From Saprospiraceae bacterium (GTDB lineage: Bacteria > Bacteroidota > Bacteroidia > Chitinophagales > Saprospiraceae): 64,000 bases of DNA. The notes under the pieces are model-generated. The model did no database searches. It saw only the letters and a list, made by a program, of their open reading frames with translations, and was not told the origin of the DNA. Positions 24,583-34,029 of this stretch are shown here, in pieces. Location of the stretch: NCBI GenBank assembly GCA_021604865.1, contig BQJU01000001.1:124001-188000 (forward strand), written 5' to 3'. The position numbers and the translations under genes are program-made. Within the stretch, counting starts at the first letter, position 1. Every line of letters begins with the position of its first letter.

Positions 24583-27500
24583 ATGATGTATTCTGTATTT
24601 AGCCGCCTAACTGCAAATTTTAATTTTCTGTGGTTGCACCTGTTGTTAACCCCTTTATTGTGTTGCTCCTCATTAAATGCTCAAAATTTACAATTCGAAC
24701 AAATCCCAAGTGAGTTGGGCTTATCTCAAGGATTAATCTCCTGTTTGTTTCAGGATAGTCATGGTTTCCTATGGGTAGGCACCAAGGATGGACTCAATCG
24801 ATTTGATGGGTACAACTTTAAGGTTTATCGGACCAATTCTTTTGATTCTACTTCAATTTCTGATAATTACATTAAATCCATTTTTGAAGACCGGGAGGGC
24901 CGGTTGTGGGTGGGGACAATAAATGGCCTCAACCTTTTCGATCGGGAAAAAGAACGGTTTACCCGGATTCTGCCCAGGGCTGATGATCCTAACAGCCTTA
25001 GCCATCCGGAGATTAACGATATTATCCAGGCATCAGATGGAACGCTTTGGATTTCAACCAATGGTGGGGGATTGAATAAATTGCTCATTACACCTCAAGG
25101 ATTTAAATTTTCTCATATCAGAAAGGAGAATGGATTGGGAAAAGACATTGTGGGGTTTGTAGTTGAAGATGGATCGGGTGATTTATGGGTTAAGATGGAA
25201 AAGCTGATCCAAAAAATCATTTTTACAAAGAATACGGATCAATACCGGCTAGCATCCTTTGATTTTTCGAATTTCAGTGAAGAATGGCAACAAAAAGCGA
25301 GTATCAATCAATACCTGCAACAAGGTAAACGCCACGAACGGGATGAACGCATTTATACTTTTTTTAAAGCTCAGGATGGCGGTATCTGGTTTGCCACTGC
25401 CCCAGGTTTTGTAAAATGGAATCCTGGGAATAAAGCCTTTAAATATTTCCCAGGACTCCATTCCAAGAACAATGGAATTTTGGTAATAGAGGGCACTGAC
25501 TATGGTCGTGGATTAGAGGACTCAAAGGGAAGGCTCTGGGTAAATGGCCTCCGTTCCATGGTCGTTTTTGATCCACAGTCTCTGAAATTTGAAGGAGCAT
25601 ACCATACCAGGATGACTAATTTACCTGGAAATTTTTATCCATCAGTACCATCGTTGATTGAAGGACAGTCCGACGTATTTTGGATTGGAACCAACGGATA
25701 TGGCCTGTTTAAATGCACCCCGGATAAAACCCAGTTTCCACACATTGACTTCAAAGGATTGCCCTCGGATAAAAACAGTGTGCGAGCCATTTTTCCTTAC
25801 GGAGATCAAGAATTACTGATTAGTCTTTCTTCTTTTGAATTGCTTCACTTCGATAGAAAAACGCAAAAAATCACGCCAATATACGGTGATGAAAAGTATG
25901 GCGATAGAAAGCTAATGGTATATACCATATTCAAGGACAATACCGATACGATTTGGATTGGTGGCCGAGATGGCCTTTTTCAGTTACAAGAAAAAAAGGG
26001 TCAGTTATTCTATACAGAAATTGCTTCTCTAAAAAAGGTCTCCGATACCGATAGCCTCAAGTCGGCTTATGTTTTTGGCATTCGTGAAGATGTTAAGGGT
26101 AAGCTTTGGTTACTTACAAGTACTCGTTTTGGTTATTTTGACAGGAAAAGTCGGAAATTTATAGCAAAACCTTACCTCGATCCCAAATTTGGCAATACCA
26201 ATCTCAGTAATTTTCCCTCGTTCCTAGCTGCGGAAGACGGCACTTTCTGGTTGGGCACAGTTGATGGGTTGAAACATTACGATCCGGTATCTCAAACTTT
26301 CACCACTTTCCGCAACAACCCCAGTATCCCTACCAGCCTGAGTCATAATGTGATCCGAAGCATTGTTCCTGACCCGACTGAAGCGGGCATTCTTTGGATC
26401 GGAACTGCTGGTGGCGGCCTCAATCGCTTTGATATTGGCAAAAGCCAATTCCAGCATTTTAAAATTGAAAACGGACTGCCTGACGATGTGGTATATGGCA
26501 TCCTTAGCGATGATGCTGGCCAATTGTGGTTGAGTACCAACCAGGGCCTTTGTAAGTTTGATCCCCAGACCAAAATTCCACGTAATTATAACATCAGCGA
26601 CGGCTTGCAGGATAATGAATTCAATTCATTGGCTTTTGCCAAAAGTGCGAATGGCGAACTGTTTTTTGGAGGCATCAATGGCCTGAATGTTTTTTATCCG
26701 GATCAGGTAAAAGACCAAACTTTTGTCCCTCCGGTTGTCTTTACCGACTTTCAGTTATTCAATAAATCTATTGACTTCAAGATCCCTGATGGCCCGTTGC
26801 AAAAATCAATAACCGAGACCGATGAAATTGTTCTAAACTATGAAGATAAAGTATTTTCCTTCCAGTTTGCAGCCCTTGATTTTACCAGTCCCGAAAAAAT
26901 ACAATATGCCTATCGGCTGAAAAATTTTGACAAGGATTGGCAATATATTGGCAAACAACGAACGGCTACTTTTACAAACCTCGATCCGGGCACGTACACT
27001 TTCCAGGTAAAGAGCACCAATAGCGATGGCATTTGGAATGAAATCTACACCTCCATGAAGATCATCATTCGGCCACCCTGGTATTTAACGTTCTGGGCAA
27101 TAACCATTTTTGTACTATTTGTGTTGGGAGCCCTGCTGCTTTTTTACCGTTTTAATTTGAGCCGTCATTTGGTCAAAGAGGAAGCTCGGCGACTTAAGGA
27201 GTTGGATGTATTAAAAACCAGATTGTATACCAATATCACGCATGAGATTCGGACGCCATTGACCGTTATTTCGGGTATAATAGAATCCTTTAGGGATAGT
27301 CCCTTGCCCAAACACCAAAAAGCAGTTGAGCTAATAGAACGAAATAGCCAAAACCTGATTCGCCTGGTGAATCAAATGCTAGATTTATCGAAGCTGGAAG
27401 CTGGAAAATTGGAACTAAGACAGGTAACTGGAGACATTATTAGCTATTTACAGTACCTCACGGAATCTTTTCACTCCTCAGCCGAATCCAAGGAGATTAA

Positions 27501-28779
27501 CCTTACTTTTTATTCAGAAGTGCATGAATTGATCATGGAATTTGATGAAGAAAAAATCCAACATATCATTAATAATCTCCTCTCTAATGCTTTAAAATTT
27601 ACACCAAAAAGAGGGGAAGTTGTCCTTCATCTTCGGACAACTCAGTGGCATGGAAAAAGCTATCTGAATATTCTTGTAAAAGATACTGGGATTGGTATTG
27701 CAAAGGCCGATATCAATCATATCTTCGACCGTTTTTATCAGGCTGATTATCCTTCACCACATAGCGGAGAAGGAACCGGCATCGGTTTGGCACTGACCAG
27801 AGAACTGATTCTCCTCATGGAGGGATTTATTGAAGTGAAAAGTAAAGAAAATCAGGGTAGTGAATTCTATGTCAATTTGCCCCTAACTACAAAAGGATCA
27901 ACACCAGCCCCATTGCCACTAATCAAACATTGGCAAAGCTGGAAAAAAAACAACCATTCAGAAAGTGCTCCAACTATGGCACCTATAGAGAAAGCCAAAC
28001 CTGAAAAAGCACTTCACAATGAGTTGCCATTCTTACTGATCATTGAAGACAATCCTGATGTAGCCACCTACATTCAAAGCTGCCTAGAACCCGAATTTTT
28101 CATTGAAGTGGTCAGCAATGGGCAGGATGGCATTGAAGTGGCACAGGAAAAATTGCCAGACATTATTGTATGTGATGTCATGATGCCCCAAAAAAATGGC
28201 TTCGAAGTTACCGGCATGCTGAAATCAGATGAACGTACCAGCCATATCCCGATTATTCTGCTCACGGCCAAAGCGACCAGAGCAGACAAATTGGAAGGCT
28301 TAAAAATGGGTGCCGATGCTTACCTGACCAAACCTTTCCATAGAGATGAACTAATCATCAGGTTGGAAAAATTGGTAGAGCTCCGCCAAAATCTACAAGC
28401 ACATTATAGCAAATATATACCCGATTCAGCCGAGGAACCAATAACACTTTCCCCCGACGAACGCTTTCTGCAAAGAATCTACAAAATTGTAAAGGAGAAT
28501 ATTGACGATCCCAACTTGGGTGCCCAACAACTTTATGAGGGATTACACTTGAGTCAGGCGCAATTGTACAGAAAAATAAAAGCCCTTACGGGAAAATCGC
28601 CAGCACTTTATATCCGGACTATTCGGCTGCGACAAGCCAAGGAAATGTTATACAACACTGACCTCAATATTTCTGAGATTGCCTATGCACTTGGTTTTAA
28701 TGACCCTAATTATTTTACCCGTGCCTTCTCCAAGGAAATGGGGACCGCGCCTAGTGCCATGCGGAAAGGCCTTGATTGA
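24583..28779 (+). CDS. Hybrid two-component system sensor/regulator (propeller-kinase-receiver-AraC)
   Basis: One polypeptide carries a whole signalling path. 1398 residues. Signal peptide (about 1-33), then a double propeller of about 14 Reg_prop repeats (FQDSHGFLWVGTKDGLNRFD, FEDREGRLWVGTINGLNLFD and similar) to about 720, a Y_Y_Y domain (about 755-830), one membrane helix (about 834-856), HisKA with phospho-His887 in THEIRTPLT, HATPase (GTGIGLALT near 1065), a receiver with phospho-Asp1198 in IVCDVMMP, and an AraC/HTH_18 DNA-binding domain over the last 100 residues. Such HTCS proteins sense periplasmic oligosaccharides and control polysaccharide-utilisation loci, but no SusC/SusD or CAZyme gene lies next to it, so its targets are remote. 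Confidence 0.95.
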   Translation: MMYSVFSRLTANFNFLWLHLLLTPLLCCSSLNAQNLQFEQIPSELGLSQGLISCLFQDSHGFLWVGTKDGLNRFDGYNFKVYRTNSFDSTSISDNYIKSIFEDREGRLWVGTINGLNLFDREKERFTRILPRADDPNSLSHPEINDIIQASDGTLWISTNGGGLNKLLITPQGFKFSHIRKENGLGKDIVGFVVEDGSGDLWVKMEKLIQKIIFTKNTDQYRLASFDFSNFSEEWQQKASINQYLQQGKRHERDERIYTFFKAQDGGIWFATAPGFVKWNPGNKAFKYFPGLHSKNNGILVIEGTDYGRGLEDSKGRLWVNGLRSMVVFDPQSLKFEGAYHTRMTNLPGNFYPSVPSLIEGQSDVFWIGTNGYGLFKCTPDKTQFPHIDFKGLPSDKNSVRAIFPYGDQELLISLSSFELLHFDRKTQKITPIYGDEKYGDRKLMVYTIFKDNTDTIWIGGRDGLFQLQEKKGQLFYTEIASLKKVSDTDSLKSAYVFGIREDVKGKLWLLTSTRFGYFDRKSRKFIAKPYLDPKFGNTNLSNFPSFLAAEDGTFWLGTVDGLKHYDPVSQTFTTFRNNPSIPTSLSHNVIRSIVPDPTEAGILWIGTAGGGLNRFDIGKSQFQHFKIENGLPDDVVYGILSDDAGQLWLSTNQGLCKFDPQTKIPRNYNISDGLQDNEFNSLAFAKSANGELFFGGINGLNVFYPDQVKDQTFVPPVVFTDFQLFNKSIDFKIPDGPLQKSITETDEIVLNYEDKVFSFQFAALDFTSPEKIQYAYRLKNFDKDWQYIGKQRTATFTNLDPGTYTFQVKSTNSDGIWNEIYTSMKIIIRPPWYLTFWAITIFVLFVLGALLLFYRFNLSRHLVKEEARRLKELDVLKTRLYTNITHEIRTPLTVISGIIESFRDSPLPKHQKAVELIERNSQNLIRLVNQMLDLSKLEAGKLELRQVTGDIISYLQYLTESFHSSAESKEINLTFYSEVHELIMEFDEEKIQHIINNLLSNALKFTPKRGEVVLHLRTTQWHGKSYLNILVKDTGIGIAKADINHIFDRFYQADYPSPHSGEGTGIGLALTRELILLMEGFIEVKSKENQGSEFYVNLPLTTKGSTPAPLPLIKHWQSWKKNNHSESAPTMAPIEKAKPEKALHNELPFLLIIEDNPDVATYIQSCLEPEFFIEVVSNGQDGIEVAQEKLPDIIVCDVMMPQKNGFEVTGMLKSDERTSHIPIILLTAKATRADKLEGLKMGADAYLTKPFHRDELIIRLEKLVELRQNLQAHYSKYIPDSAEEPITLSPDERFLQRIYKIVKENIDDPNLGAQQLYEGLHLSQAQLYRKIKALTGKSPALYIRTIRLRQAKEMLYNTDLNISEIAYALGFNDPNYFTRAFSKEMGTAPSAMRKGLD

Positions 28780-28854
28780 GGGTATTTCTTTATTTTTACT
28801 ATCCTTCCATTTTACAAATAGGTAGTCGAATGCCTATCTTTACAAAAAAAGTAA

Positions 28855-29940
28855 ATGAGTGACATCAAAGTGCTTCGTCCACATGCCGAAGATGACTATG
28901 CCGCCGAATTAAAGGCATTGGCCAAAGCAGATGAACATCCGCGGCCCCAAAGTTGGAATCTGTCACCCTGGGCCGTAGTTACCTACCTCATGGGAGGCAA
29001 ACTGGATGATGGAACCGAGATAGAGCCTAAATATTTTGGCAACCGCCGCCTTATTGAAATTGCGGTAGCCACACTGGTCACCGATCGGGCATTACTGCTG
29101 ACGGGTATCCCTGGAACAGCAAAAACCTGGGTGTCAGAACATCTGGCAGCTGCCATCTCTGGTAGTTCAACACTTCTGGTGCAAGGCACTGCCGGCCTCA
29201 ATGAAGAATCACTCCGTTATGGCTGGAATTACGCCCGCCTTTTATCAGAAGGCCCGTCGGAGAAGGCTTTGGTGCCAAGCCCAATCATGGTGGCTATGCA
29301 AAATGGAAAAATCAGCCGTATAGAAGAATTGACTCGAATCCCCTCAGATGTACAGGACGCCCTGATCACCTTATTGTCAGAAAAAAGTCTACCCATCCCC
29401 GAATTGAATACCGAAGTGCAAGCCCGGCCAGGATTCAACCTGATCGCTACCGCTAATAATCGCGACAAAGGAGTTAATGAATTGTCGAGCGCCCTTCGCC
29501 GACGCTTTAATACGGTTGTCTTGCCTTTACCTTCCAGTTTGGAACAGGAGGTGGAAATTGTAAAAACCCGGGTGGAAAAGATAGGCCAAAGCCTGGAATT
29601 GCCTCCCGAAATCACACCGGTCCGGGAAATCCAGCGACTGGTAACGATATTCCGGGAATTGAGGAGCGGCAAAACTGAAGATGGCCGCACCCGCGTAAAA
29701 TCACCAAGTAGCACCCTAAGTACTGCTGAAGCCATATCCGTAATCAATAGTGGTCAAGCCCTGGCGGTACACTTCGGAGACGGGGCGCTGAAAGCCAATG
29801 ACCTAGCCGCTAGCCTCACCGGTGCAATCGTTAAAGACCCCTCTCAGGATCAGTCCATTTGGCAGGAATATTTGGAGACGGTTGTTCGCGATCGCGATGA
29901 CTGGAAAGATTTGTACCGGGCCTGTAAAGAACTATTTTAA
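28855..29940 (+). CDS. MoxR-type AAA+ ATPase
   Basis: 361 residues. Walker A GIPGTAKT at residues 84-91; the Walker B position reads ISRIEELTRIP, where most MoxR proteins have a DEI/DEL motif, so the Asp is replaced; sensor 1 is IATANNRDKG and the arginine-rich SALRRRFN follows. MoxR ATPases remodel partner proteins, usually with a VWA-domain protein encoded next door. No VWA or DUF58 gene is adjacent here; moaD follows after 12 nt, perhaps in one transcript. Chaperoning of a molybdoenzyme is a tempting but unproven link. Confidence 0.88.
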   Translation: MSDIKVLRPHAEDDYAAELKALAKADEHPRPQSWNLSPWAVVTYLMGGKLDDGTEIEPKYFGNRRLIEIAVATLVTDRALLLTGIPGTAKTWVSEHLAAAISGSSTLLVQGTAGLNEESLRYGWNYARLLSEGPSEKALVPSPIMVAMQNGKISRIEELTRIPSDVQDALITLLSEKSLPIPELNTEVQARPGFNLIATANNRDKGVNELSSALRRRFNTVVLPLPSSLEQEVEIVKTRVEKIGQSLELPPEITPVREIQRLVTIFRELRSGKTEDGRTRVKSPSSTLSTAEAISVINSGQALAVHFGDGALKANDLAASLTGAIVKDPSQDQSIWQEYLETVVRDRDDWKDLYRACKELF

Positions 29941-29952
29941 AATGAACTATTA

Positions 29953-30246
29953 ATGATGAAACAAGGAAAAGGTAGAGCAGCGCTATCATCCCAGCCGGAA
30001 ACCAAAAAGTTCCGCCTTTTGGCATTCGGAATTGCCCGGGATATTGTGGGCGGAAATGAAGTGGATATAGAACTAACCGATGCTTACTCCGTGGGTGCAT
30101 TAAAAACAGCACTCCAGGAAAATTATCCGGATTTTAAGCGACTAAAATCCTTGGCCATTGCTGTAAATGAAACCTATAGGACGGATGAGCATATCCTGAA
30201 CACCAATGATGAAATTGTGATTATTCCACCAGTGAGTGGAGGCTGA
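29953..30246 (+). CDS. moaD: Molybdopterin synthase sulfur-carrier subunit MoaD
   Basis: Ubiquitin-like carrier whose C-terminal thiocarboxylate donates sulfur to precursor Z. 97 residues. The beta-grasp domain starts at FRLLAFGIARDIVGG (about 21) and ends with the required Gly-Gly (PPVSGG). NDEIVIIPPVSGG is the family tail. The N-terminal 18 residues are an unusual polar extension; two adjacent ATGs occur at 29953 and 29956. It follows the MoxR gene closely and is split from its partner moaE by 434 nt of repeats. Confidence 0.92.
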   Translation: MMKQGKGRAALSSQPETKKFRLLAFGIARDIVGGNEVDIELTDAYSVGALKTALQENYPDFKRLKSLAIAVNETYRTDEHILNTNDEIVIIPPVSGG

Positions 30247-30308
30247 GGAAGACACGGAGTGTGGAGATGGCTTTAGGATTTAGGGGCGGGTGGAAAAGAG
30301 GCTATGTA

Positions 30309-30436
30309 AGGTTGAGTAGGTTTAGGGAGGTTTAGAAAGGTTTAGGGTTAAGGAGGTTTAGAAAGGTTTAGGGAGGTTTAGGGAGGTTTAGAAAGGTTTA
30401 GGGAGGTTTAAGGAGGTTTAGAAAGGTTTAGGGAGT
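30309..30436 (+). repeat. 10-nt minisatellite (GGTTTAGGGA / GGTTTAGAAA)
   Basis: About twelve units of the decamer GGTTTAGGGA alternate with GGTTTAGAAA; one unit is interrupted by GTTAA near 30346. Units keep exact 10-nt spacing from 30356 to 30435. There are no intervening unique spacers, so it is not a CRISPR array. Confidence 0.85.
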
Positions 30437-30515
30437 GTGCATAACAGAAACAGTTATGATGATGAATTTTTTTATGTAAACTTTTTAGGAGTGAGCAAGA
30501 AAGTGTATTTTTTTT

Positions 30516-30640
30516 ATCGTAGAGGCGCGGGGGACACGCAGTAATTTATTGAAATCCAATTTTTTATACCCTTAGTTGGGGATTGAAGATGCTGAGGTAG
30601 AGACACTTTGCTGGACGCTCCCCTTTTGGGGCGAGTCGGT
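30516..30640 (+). repeat. Dispersed repeat, copy 2
   Basis: The core from 30541 (GTAATTTATTGAAATCCAAT) matches 12507 onwards. It is preceded by AGAGGCGCGG after a T-run and followed by the hairpin CTCCCC-TTTT-GGGGCGAG (30618-30635). It ends about 40 nt before moaE. Confidence 0.7.
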
Positions 30641-30680
30641 CTCCTTGTTGTTGCCTTTAAATTCCATAAATTGACCCGGA

Positions 30681-31097
30681 ATGATTGATATTCAACTATT
30701 AACGACCTCTCTTGATACGCAGGAATGTATCCGGTTGGTGGAACACCCTTCTTCGGGCGGGACGGCTGTATTTATCGGCACCGTGCGGGATACCACCAAA
30801 GGTAAACCTGTTATTCGGCTGGAATTTGAAGCTTACAAACCTATGGCGATTGCTGAGATGCAGAAAATTGCCGAAACGATAGTAGACCGCTGGTCGGCAC
30901 TAAAGGTGGTCATTCATCATCGTACCGGCAGCCTCAATATTGGAGAAATAGCCGTCATCATTGCAGTGGCTACGCCCCACCGTAAGGCTGCATTTGCTGC
31001 CTGTGAATATGCAATTGACACGCTGAAAGAAACCGTTCCAATCTGGAAAAAAGAAATATTCGAAGACGGCGATGTTTGGGTTGCTGCACACCCATAG
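30681..31097 (+). CDS. moaE: Molybdopterin synthase catalytic subunit MoaE
   Basis: Forms the heterotetramer with MoaD that inserts two sulfurs into cyclic pyranopterin monophosphate. 138 residues, normal. Landmarks: FIGTVRDTTKG (about 31-41), the HRTGSLNIGE loop, ATPHRKAAF with the conserved PHR, and KKEIFEDGDVW carrying the active-site lysine pair. ATG at 30681 directly follows the repeat spacer, so the gene's promoter is either in that spacer or shared through moaD. Confidence 0.93.
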   Translation: MIDIQLLTTSLDTQECIRLVEHPSSGGTAVFIGTVRDTTKGKPVIRLEFEAYKPMAIAEMQKIAETIVDRWSALKVVIHHRTGSLNIGEIAVIIAVATPHRKAAFAACEYAIDTLKETVPIWKKEIFEDGDVWVAAHP

Positions 31098-31099
31098 GG

Positions 31100-31136
31100 C
31101 GTTTGTTTGAGGTCTTTAAAAGTTAAAAAACAAACG
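31100..31136 (+). terminator. Terminator-like hairpin after moaE
   Basis: CGTTTGTTT (31100-31108) pairs perfectly with AAACAAACG (31128-31136) around a 19-nt loop. It starts 3 nt after the moaE stop; only a short T-run follows. Confidence 0.45.
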
Positions 31137-31152
31137 ATTTAAAAATATTGCT

Positions 31153-31160
31153 TATTTTTG
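31153..31160 (+). promoter_or_regulatory. Bacteroidota -7 promoter box
   Basis: TATTTTTG matches TAnnTTTG. It overlaps an upstream in-frame ATG at 31158, which argues that translation begins later, at 31227. Confidence 0.55.
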
Positions 31161-31226
31161 AATGAATACTATTTAAACGCGCAAAACAAGCCCTCTTATT
31201 TGAATTCTAAAATAAAACCACACATC

Positions 31227-33143
31227 ATGGTCATGAAAATTAAACCCCAATTCGTGCTCCTGCTCTTATTTGCATCTTTAGACCTTCTAGCACAAAGTAA
31301 TCTGGCCTATTCTTCTTTTTTAATCCCTGAAGCCCTTAAAGAGAATGCCCACGAAGTGATCCGTAGCGAAGTCATGGAATTCTCCCTGAACAATGAAAAA
31401 GAAGGGGACCTGACTTTTCATACGGTAATTACGATTTTGGATAATAAAAGTTCAGCCAACCTTTTAGTTGTTGGTTATGATAAAGAAACTAAAATTGATT
31501 ACCTGGAAGCCAAAATTTACGATAGTGTAGGAAAATTGGTGCGGAAAGTCAAAAAATCGGAAATTCGCGATGTGGCAGCAGTAGATGGATTTTCTATTTA
31601 CCGGGATGATCGGATGAAATATATTGAACTGACCCACCATTCGCTGCCATTTACGGTAGAGTATGAATACCGAAAAAAATTAAAAGGAACCTATTTTTTT
31701 GATTACCCTGATTGGCAGGCACAGCGCTACAATAATGCAGTGGAACAATCCAAATTTGTAGTGAGTATGCCTACCGGAACTCGTTTTTTTTATGAAGCGC
31801 TTAATACGAATAGCGAACCCTTAAAGCAGGATGATGGGAAAAGAGAAACCTACACCTGGGAGGTCAAAAATTTGCCGGCTATTGAAGAGGAAGATTTTAG
31901 CCCGGTCTCTTCGGAAATTTTCCCGATGGTCAATATTTCTCCTGACGTATTTCAATTTGACAAATACCAGGGCAGCATGGCTAGTTGGAAAGAATTTGGT
32001 GCGTTTTTATACCAACTCTATCTGGGTAAAAACAACTTACCCGATGAAATGATCGAAATTGTTCACCAATTGACCGATCACGTTCAGAATAACAAAGAAA
32101 AAATCAACATTCTCTACCGATACTTGCAGGAGAATATGCGCTATGTTAGTGTACAGTTGGGCATTGGTGGATTTCAACCTTTTGATGCGGAATATGTGTA
32201 TCGCAATAAATATGGCGATTGCAAAGCGTTGAGTAATTTCATGAAATCCATGCTGGAAGAAGCCGACATTGAGGCGTATCCTGTGATCATTAAGAATGGC
32301 CCGCTAAATTACGATGTGAAAGAAAGCTTCGCGACCTCAAGCTTCAACCACGTCATCGTATATGTTCCTTCTGAAGATTACTGGCTGGAATGTACCAGTA
32401 GCAATACTCCGCCTAATTTTATTGGTTATAGCAATTCGGATCGCAATGTGTTGCTGGTCACCCCAGAAGGAGGCAAACTGGTGAGAACGCCACGATTAAA
32501 TACGGCCGACAACCTGAAACAAAATACTGCAATGTTTACCCTTGAGCCTGACGGAAGTGCAGTAATAGAAGGAAACAGCAACTATACTGGAGCCTTTCAA
32601 GAACACCTTCGCAACCTTGAGACTTATGCCTCAGGCAGCGACCGCGAAGAGTGGTTTATCAAAAACAGCTCCATCCCAACGTTCCAGATTCAATCATTGC
32701 AAATCCAGTCCGAAAAAATGGAACCGAAAAGTAAAATGGACTATCAGCTTGATGTACGCAAATATTGTTCTAAAGCAGGCAAACGCTTTTTTGTTCCACT
32801 CAATACCATCAATCCTTTCAATCACATGCCTGCTAAAACCGATCAGCGGAAATTCCCAATTGTACTTAACCGGGGTTATGTTGAGCAGGATGTTTATACT
32901 TTTAAAATTCCGGAAGGGTATGAAATAGAAAGCCTTCCCGAGACAATGACCGAGTTAAAAAATGACTTTGCTTCTTATACGGTAAAATTGGAAAAGCAGG
33001 ATGGCCAATTGATCTATTCCCGTTCTTTAGAAGTTAACCCAATCCGCTTACCAGCAGCATCTTATGATGAATTCAGAGCGTTTTTTATCCAAGTTTCTAA
33101 ACTTGATAATATGAAAATGGTATTGGGAGAAAAGCGGACCTAG
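31227..33143 (+). CDS. DUF3857 and transglutaminase-like domain secreted protein
   Basis: 638 residues from ATG 31227 (a further ATG at 31233 is equally possible). Signal peptide ends near LLAQS. The N-terminal half is a DUF3857 beta-rich domain (about 40-230); a transglutaminase-like core follows with Cys332 in KYGDCKALS, His375 in FNHVIV and, at the usual Asp position, Glu388 (YWLECTSS). The C-terminal part (about 440-638) is a DUF3858-like beta domain (FKIPEGYEIESLPE...). Family members are envelope proteins of unknown reaction, common in Bacteroidota. An in-frame frame extends 23 codons upstream but overlaps the promoter box. Confidence 0.85.
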   Translation: MVMKIKPQFVLLLLFASLDLLAQSNLAYSSFLIPEALKENAHEVIRSEVMEFSLNNEKEGDLTFHTVITILDNKSSANLLVVGYDKETKIDYLEAKIYDSVGKLVRKVKKSEIRDVAAVDGFSIYRDDRMKYIELTHHSLPFTVEYEYRKKLKGTYFFDYPDWQAQRYNNAVEQSKFVVSMPTGTRFFYEALNTNSEPLKQDDGKRETYTWEVKNLPAIEEEDFSPVSSEIFPMVNISPDVFQFDKYQGSMASWKEFGAFLYQLYLGKNNLPDEMIEIVHQLTDHVQNNKEKINILYRYLQENMRYVSVQLGIGGFQPFDAEYVYRNKYGDCKALSNFMKSMLEEADIEAYPVIIKNGPLNYDVKESFATSSFNHVIVYVPSEDYWLECTSSNTPPNFIGYSNSDRNVLLVTPEGGKLVRTPRLNTADNLKQNTAMFTLEPDGSAVIEGNSNYTGAFQEHLRNLETYASGSDREEWFIKNSSIPTFQIQSLQIQSEKMEPKSKMDYQLDVRKYCSKAGKRFFVPLNTINPFNHMPAKTDQRKFPIVLNRGYVEQDVYTFKIPEGYEIESLPETMTELKNDFASYTVKLEKQDGQLIYSRSLEVNPIRLPAASYDEFRAFFIQVSKLDNMKMVLGEKRT

Positions 33144-33260
33144 ATTTAAAAAAAGATCCGTTTTAACCTCGTCATGAGCCCTGCGTACCAACTCTCTTAT
33201 TGGCAACCCTTCTTTTTTGTATTTTTTTTCTTAAATTGTATCACTAAAGGAAAGGTGATT

Positions 33261-33773
33261 ATGAAGAAAAAGAAGCAAGAACGAATCCTTCAAGAAATCA
33301 ATATACTGGAGAAAGCATTAGAAAAAAGTAAAGCTAAAACCAGGAAGGCTCGACGTCGTTACCACCAGGCGAAACGGAGGAAGGAAGCTATAAAATTTGC
33401 CATTGTCAAAAAGAAGAACGCACTTATTCCCAAACCCAAACCCGAAAATGCTCCCCAGGAATTGAACAATGAAATCTATGGTAAACCAATGAGTGGAAGA
33501 CCTTCTACGTCTGAATCGTTATGCCTTATAAGGGGCATTGGTCCAAAGATTGAAAAATTACTCCTTCGCGCCGGAATAAATTCATTTGAAACGCTGGCTT
33601 CCTTCAATCCTGAACAATTAAAACAAATTTTAGCGGAAGCAGGTCCACAATTTCGACATTACGACCCAACCGATTGGTTGATTCAGGCACGTGATCTGAC
33701 GAAACAGGTTGATAAAAAAATGACCGATTCTTCTGAATCTCCGCCTAAATCATCGGGGAAAGTAAAAAAATAA
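33261..33773 (+). CDS. Coiled-coil protein with helix-hairpin-helix domain
   Basis: 170 residues from ATG 33261, which has AAAGGTGATT just upstream; an in-frame 29-codon extension to 33174 is hydrophobic and is judged less likely. Residues 1-52 are a highly basic coiled coil (KKKKQERILQEINILEKALE, RRRYHQAKRRKEA). Residues about 85-147 form a helix-hairpin-helix module (LIRGIGPKIEKLLLRAGI, GIGPK at 92-96, then NSFETLASFNPEQLKQIL), as in the DNA-binding tail of many Bacteroidota proteins annotated 5'-3' nuclease-like. Nucleic-acid binding is likely; catalytic activity is not visible. Confidence 0.75.
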   Translation: MKKKKQERILQEINILEKALEKSKAKTRKARRRYHQAKRRKEAIKFAIVKKKNALIPKPKPENAPQELNNEIYGKPMSGRPSTSESLCLIRGIGPKIEKLLLRAGINSFETLASFNPEQLKQILAEAGPQFRHYDPTDWLIQARDLTKQVDKKMTDSSESPPKSSGKVKK

Positions 33774-34029
33774 ACCTCCAGGAGTTTATACTCAATGCCA
33801 ATATTTTCCCCTCTTCTCCGTTAACATTACGTTAAATCATCCATACAAATTTATTTTTTTTCTATTATTGCGGCACATTTTCACCTTCTCAAGCGTTTAG
33901 GTGACGAAAAACAAACATTCACGTCTAAAAAAAGTAATCAACGACCCGGTTAGAAATAGCGTTGGATTAATAAAATTCAACTACCGGACTTTGATAATTT
34001 AAATTTTCCTAATAAAAACCACTACTTGT

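Larger units (their letters stand above)
30247..30680. other. Repeat-filled spacer between moaD and moaE
   Basis: 434 nt with no gene. It consists of a 10-nt tandem repeat block (30309-30436) and a second copy of the dispersed repeat seen at 12470 (30516-30640). Confidence 0.6.

Noticed and set aside
30309-30436. Decamer repeats considered as a CRISPR array
   Set aside because: Units follow each other without unique spacers and are only 10 nt long.
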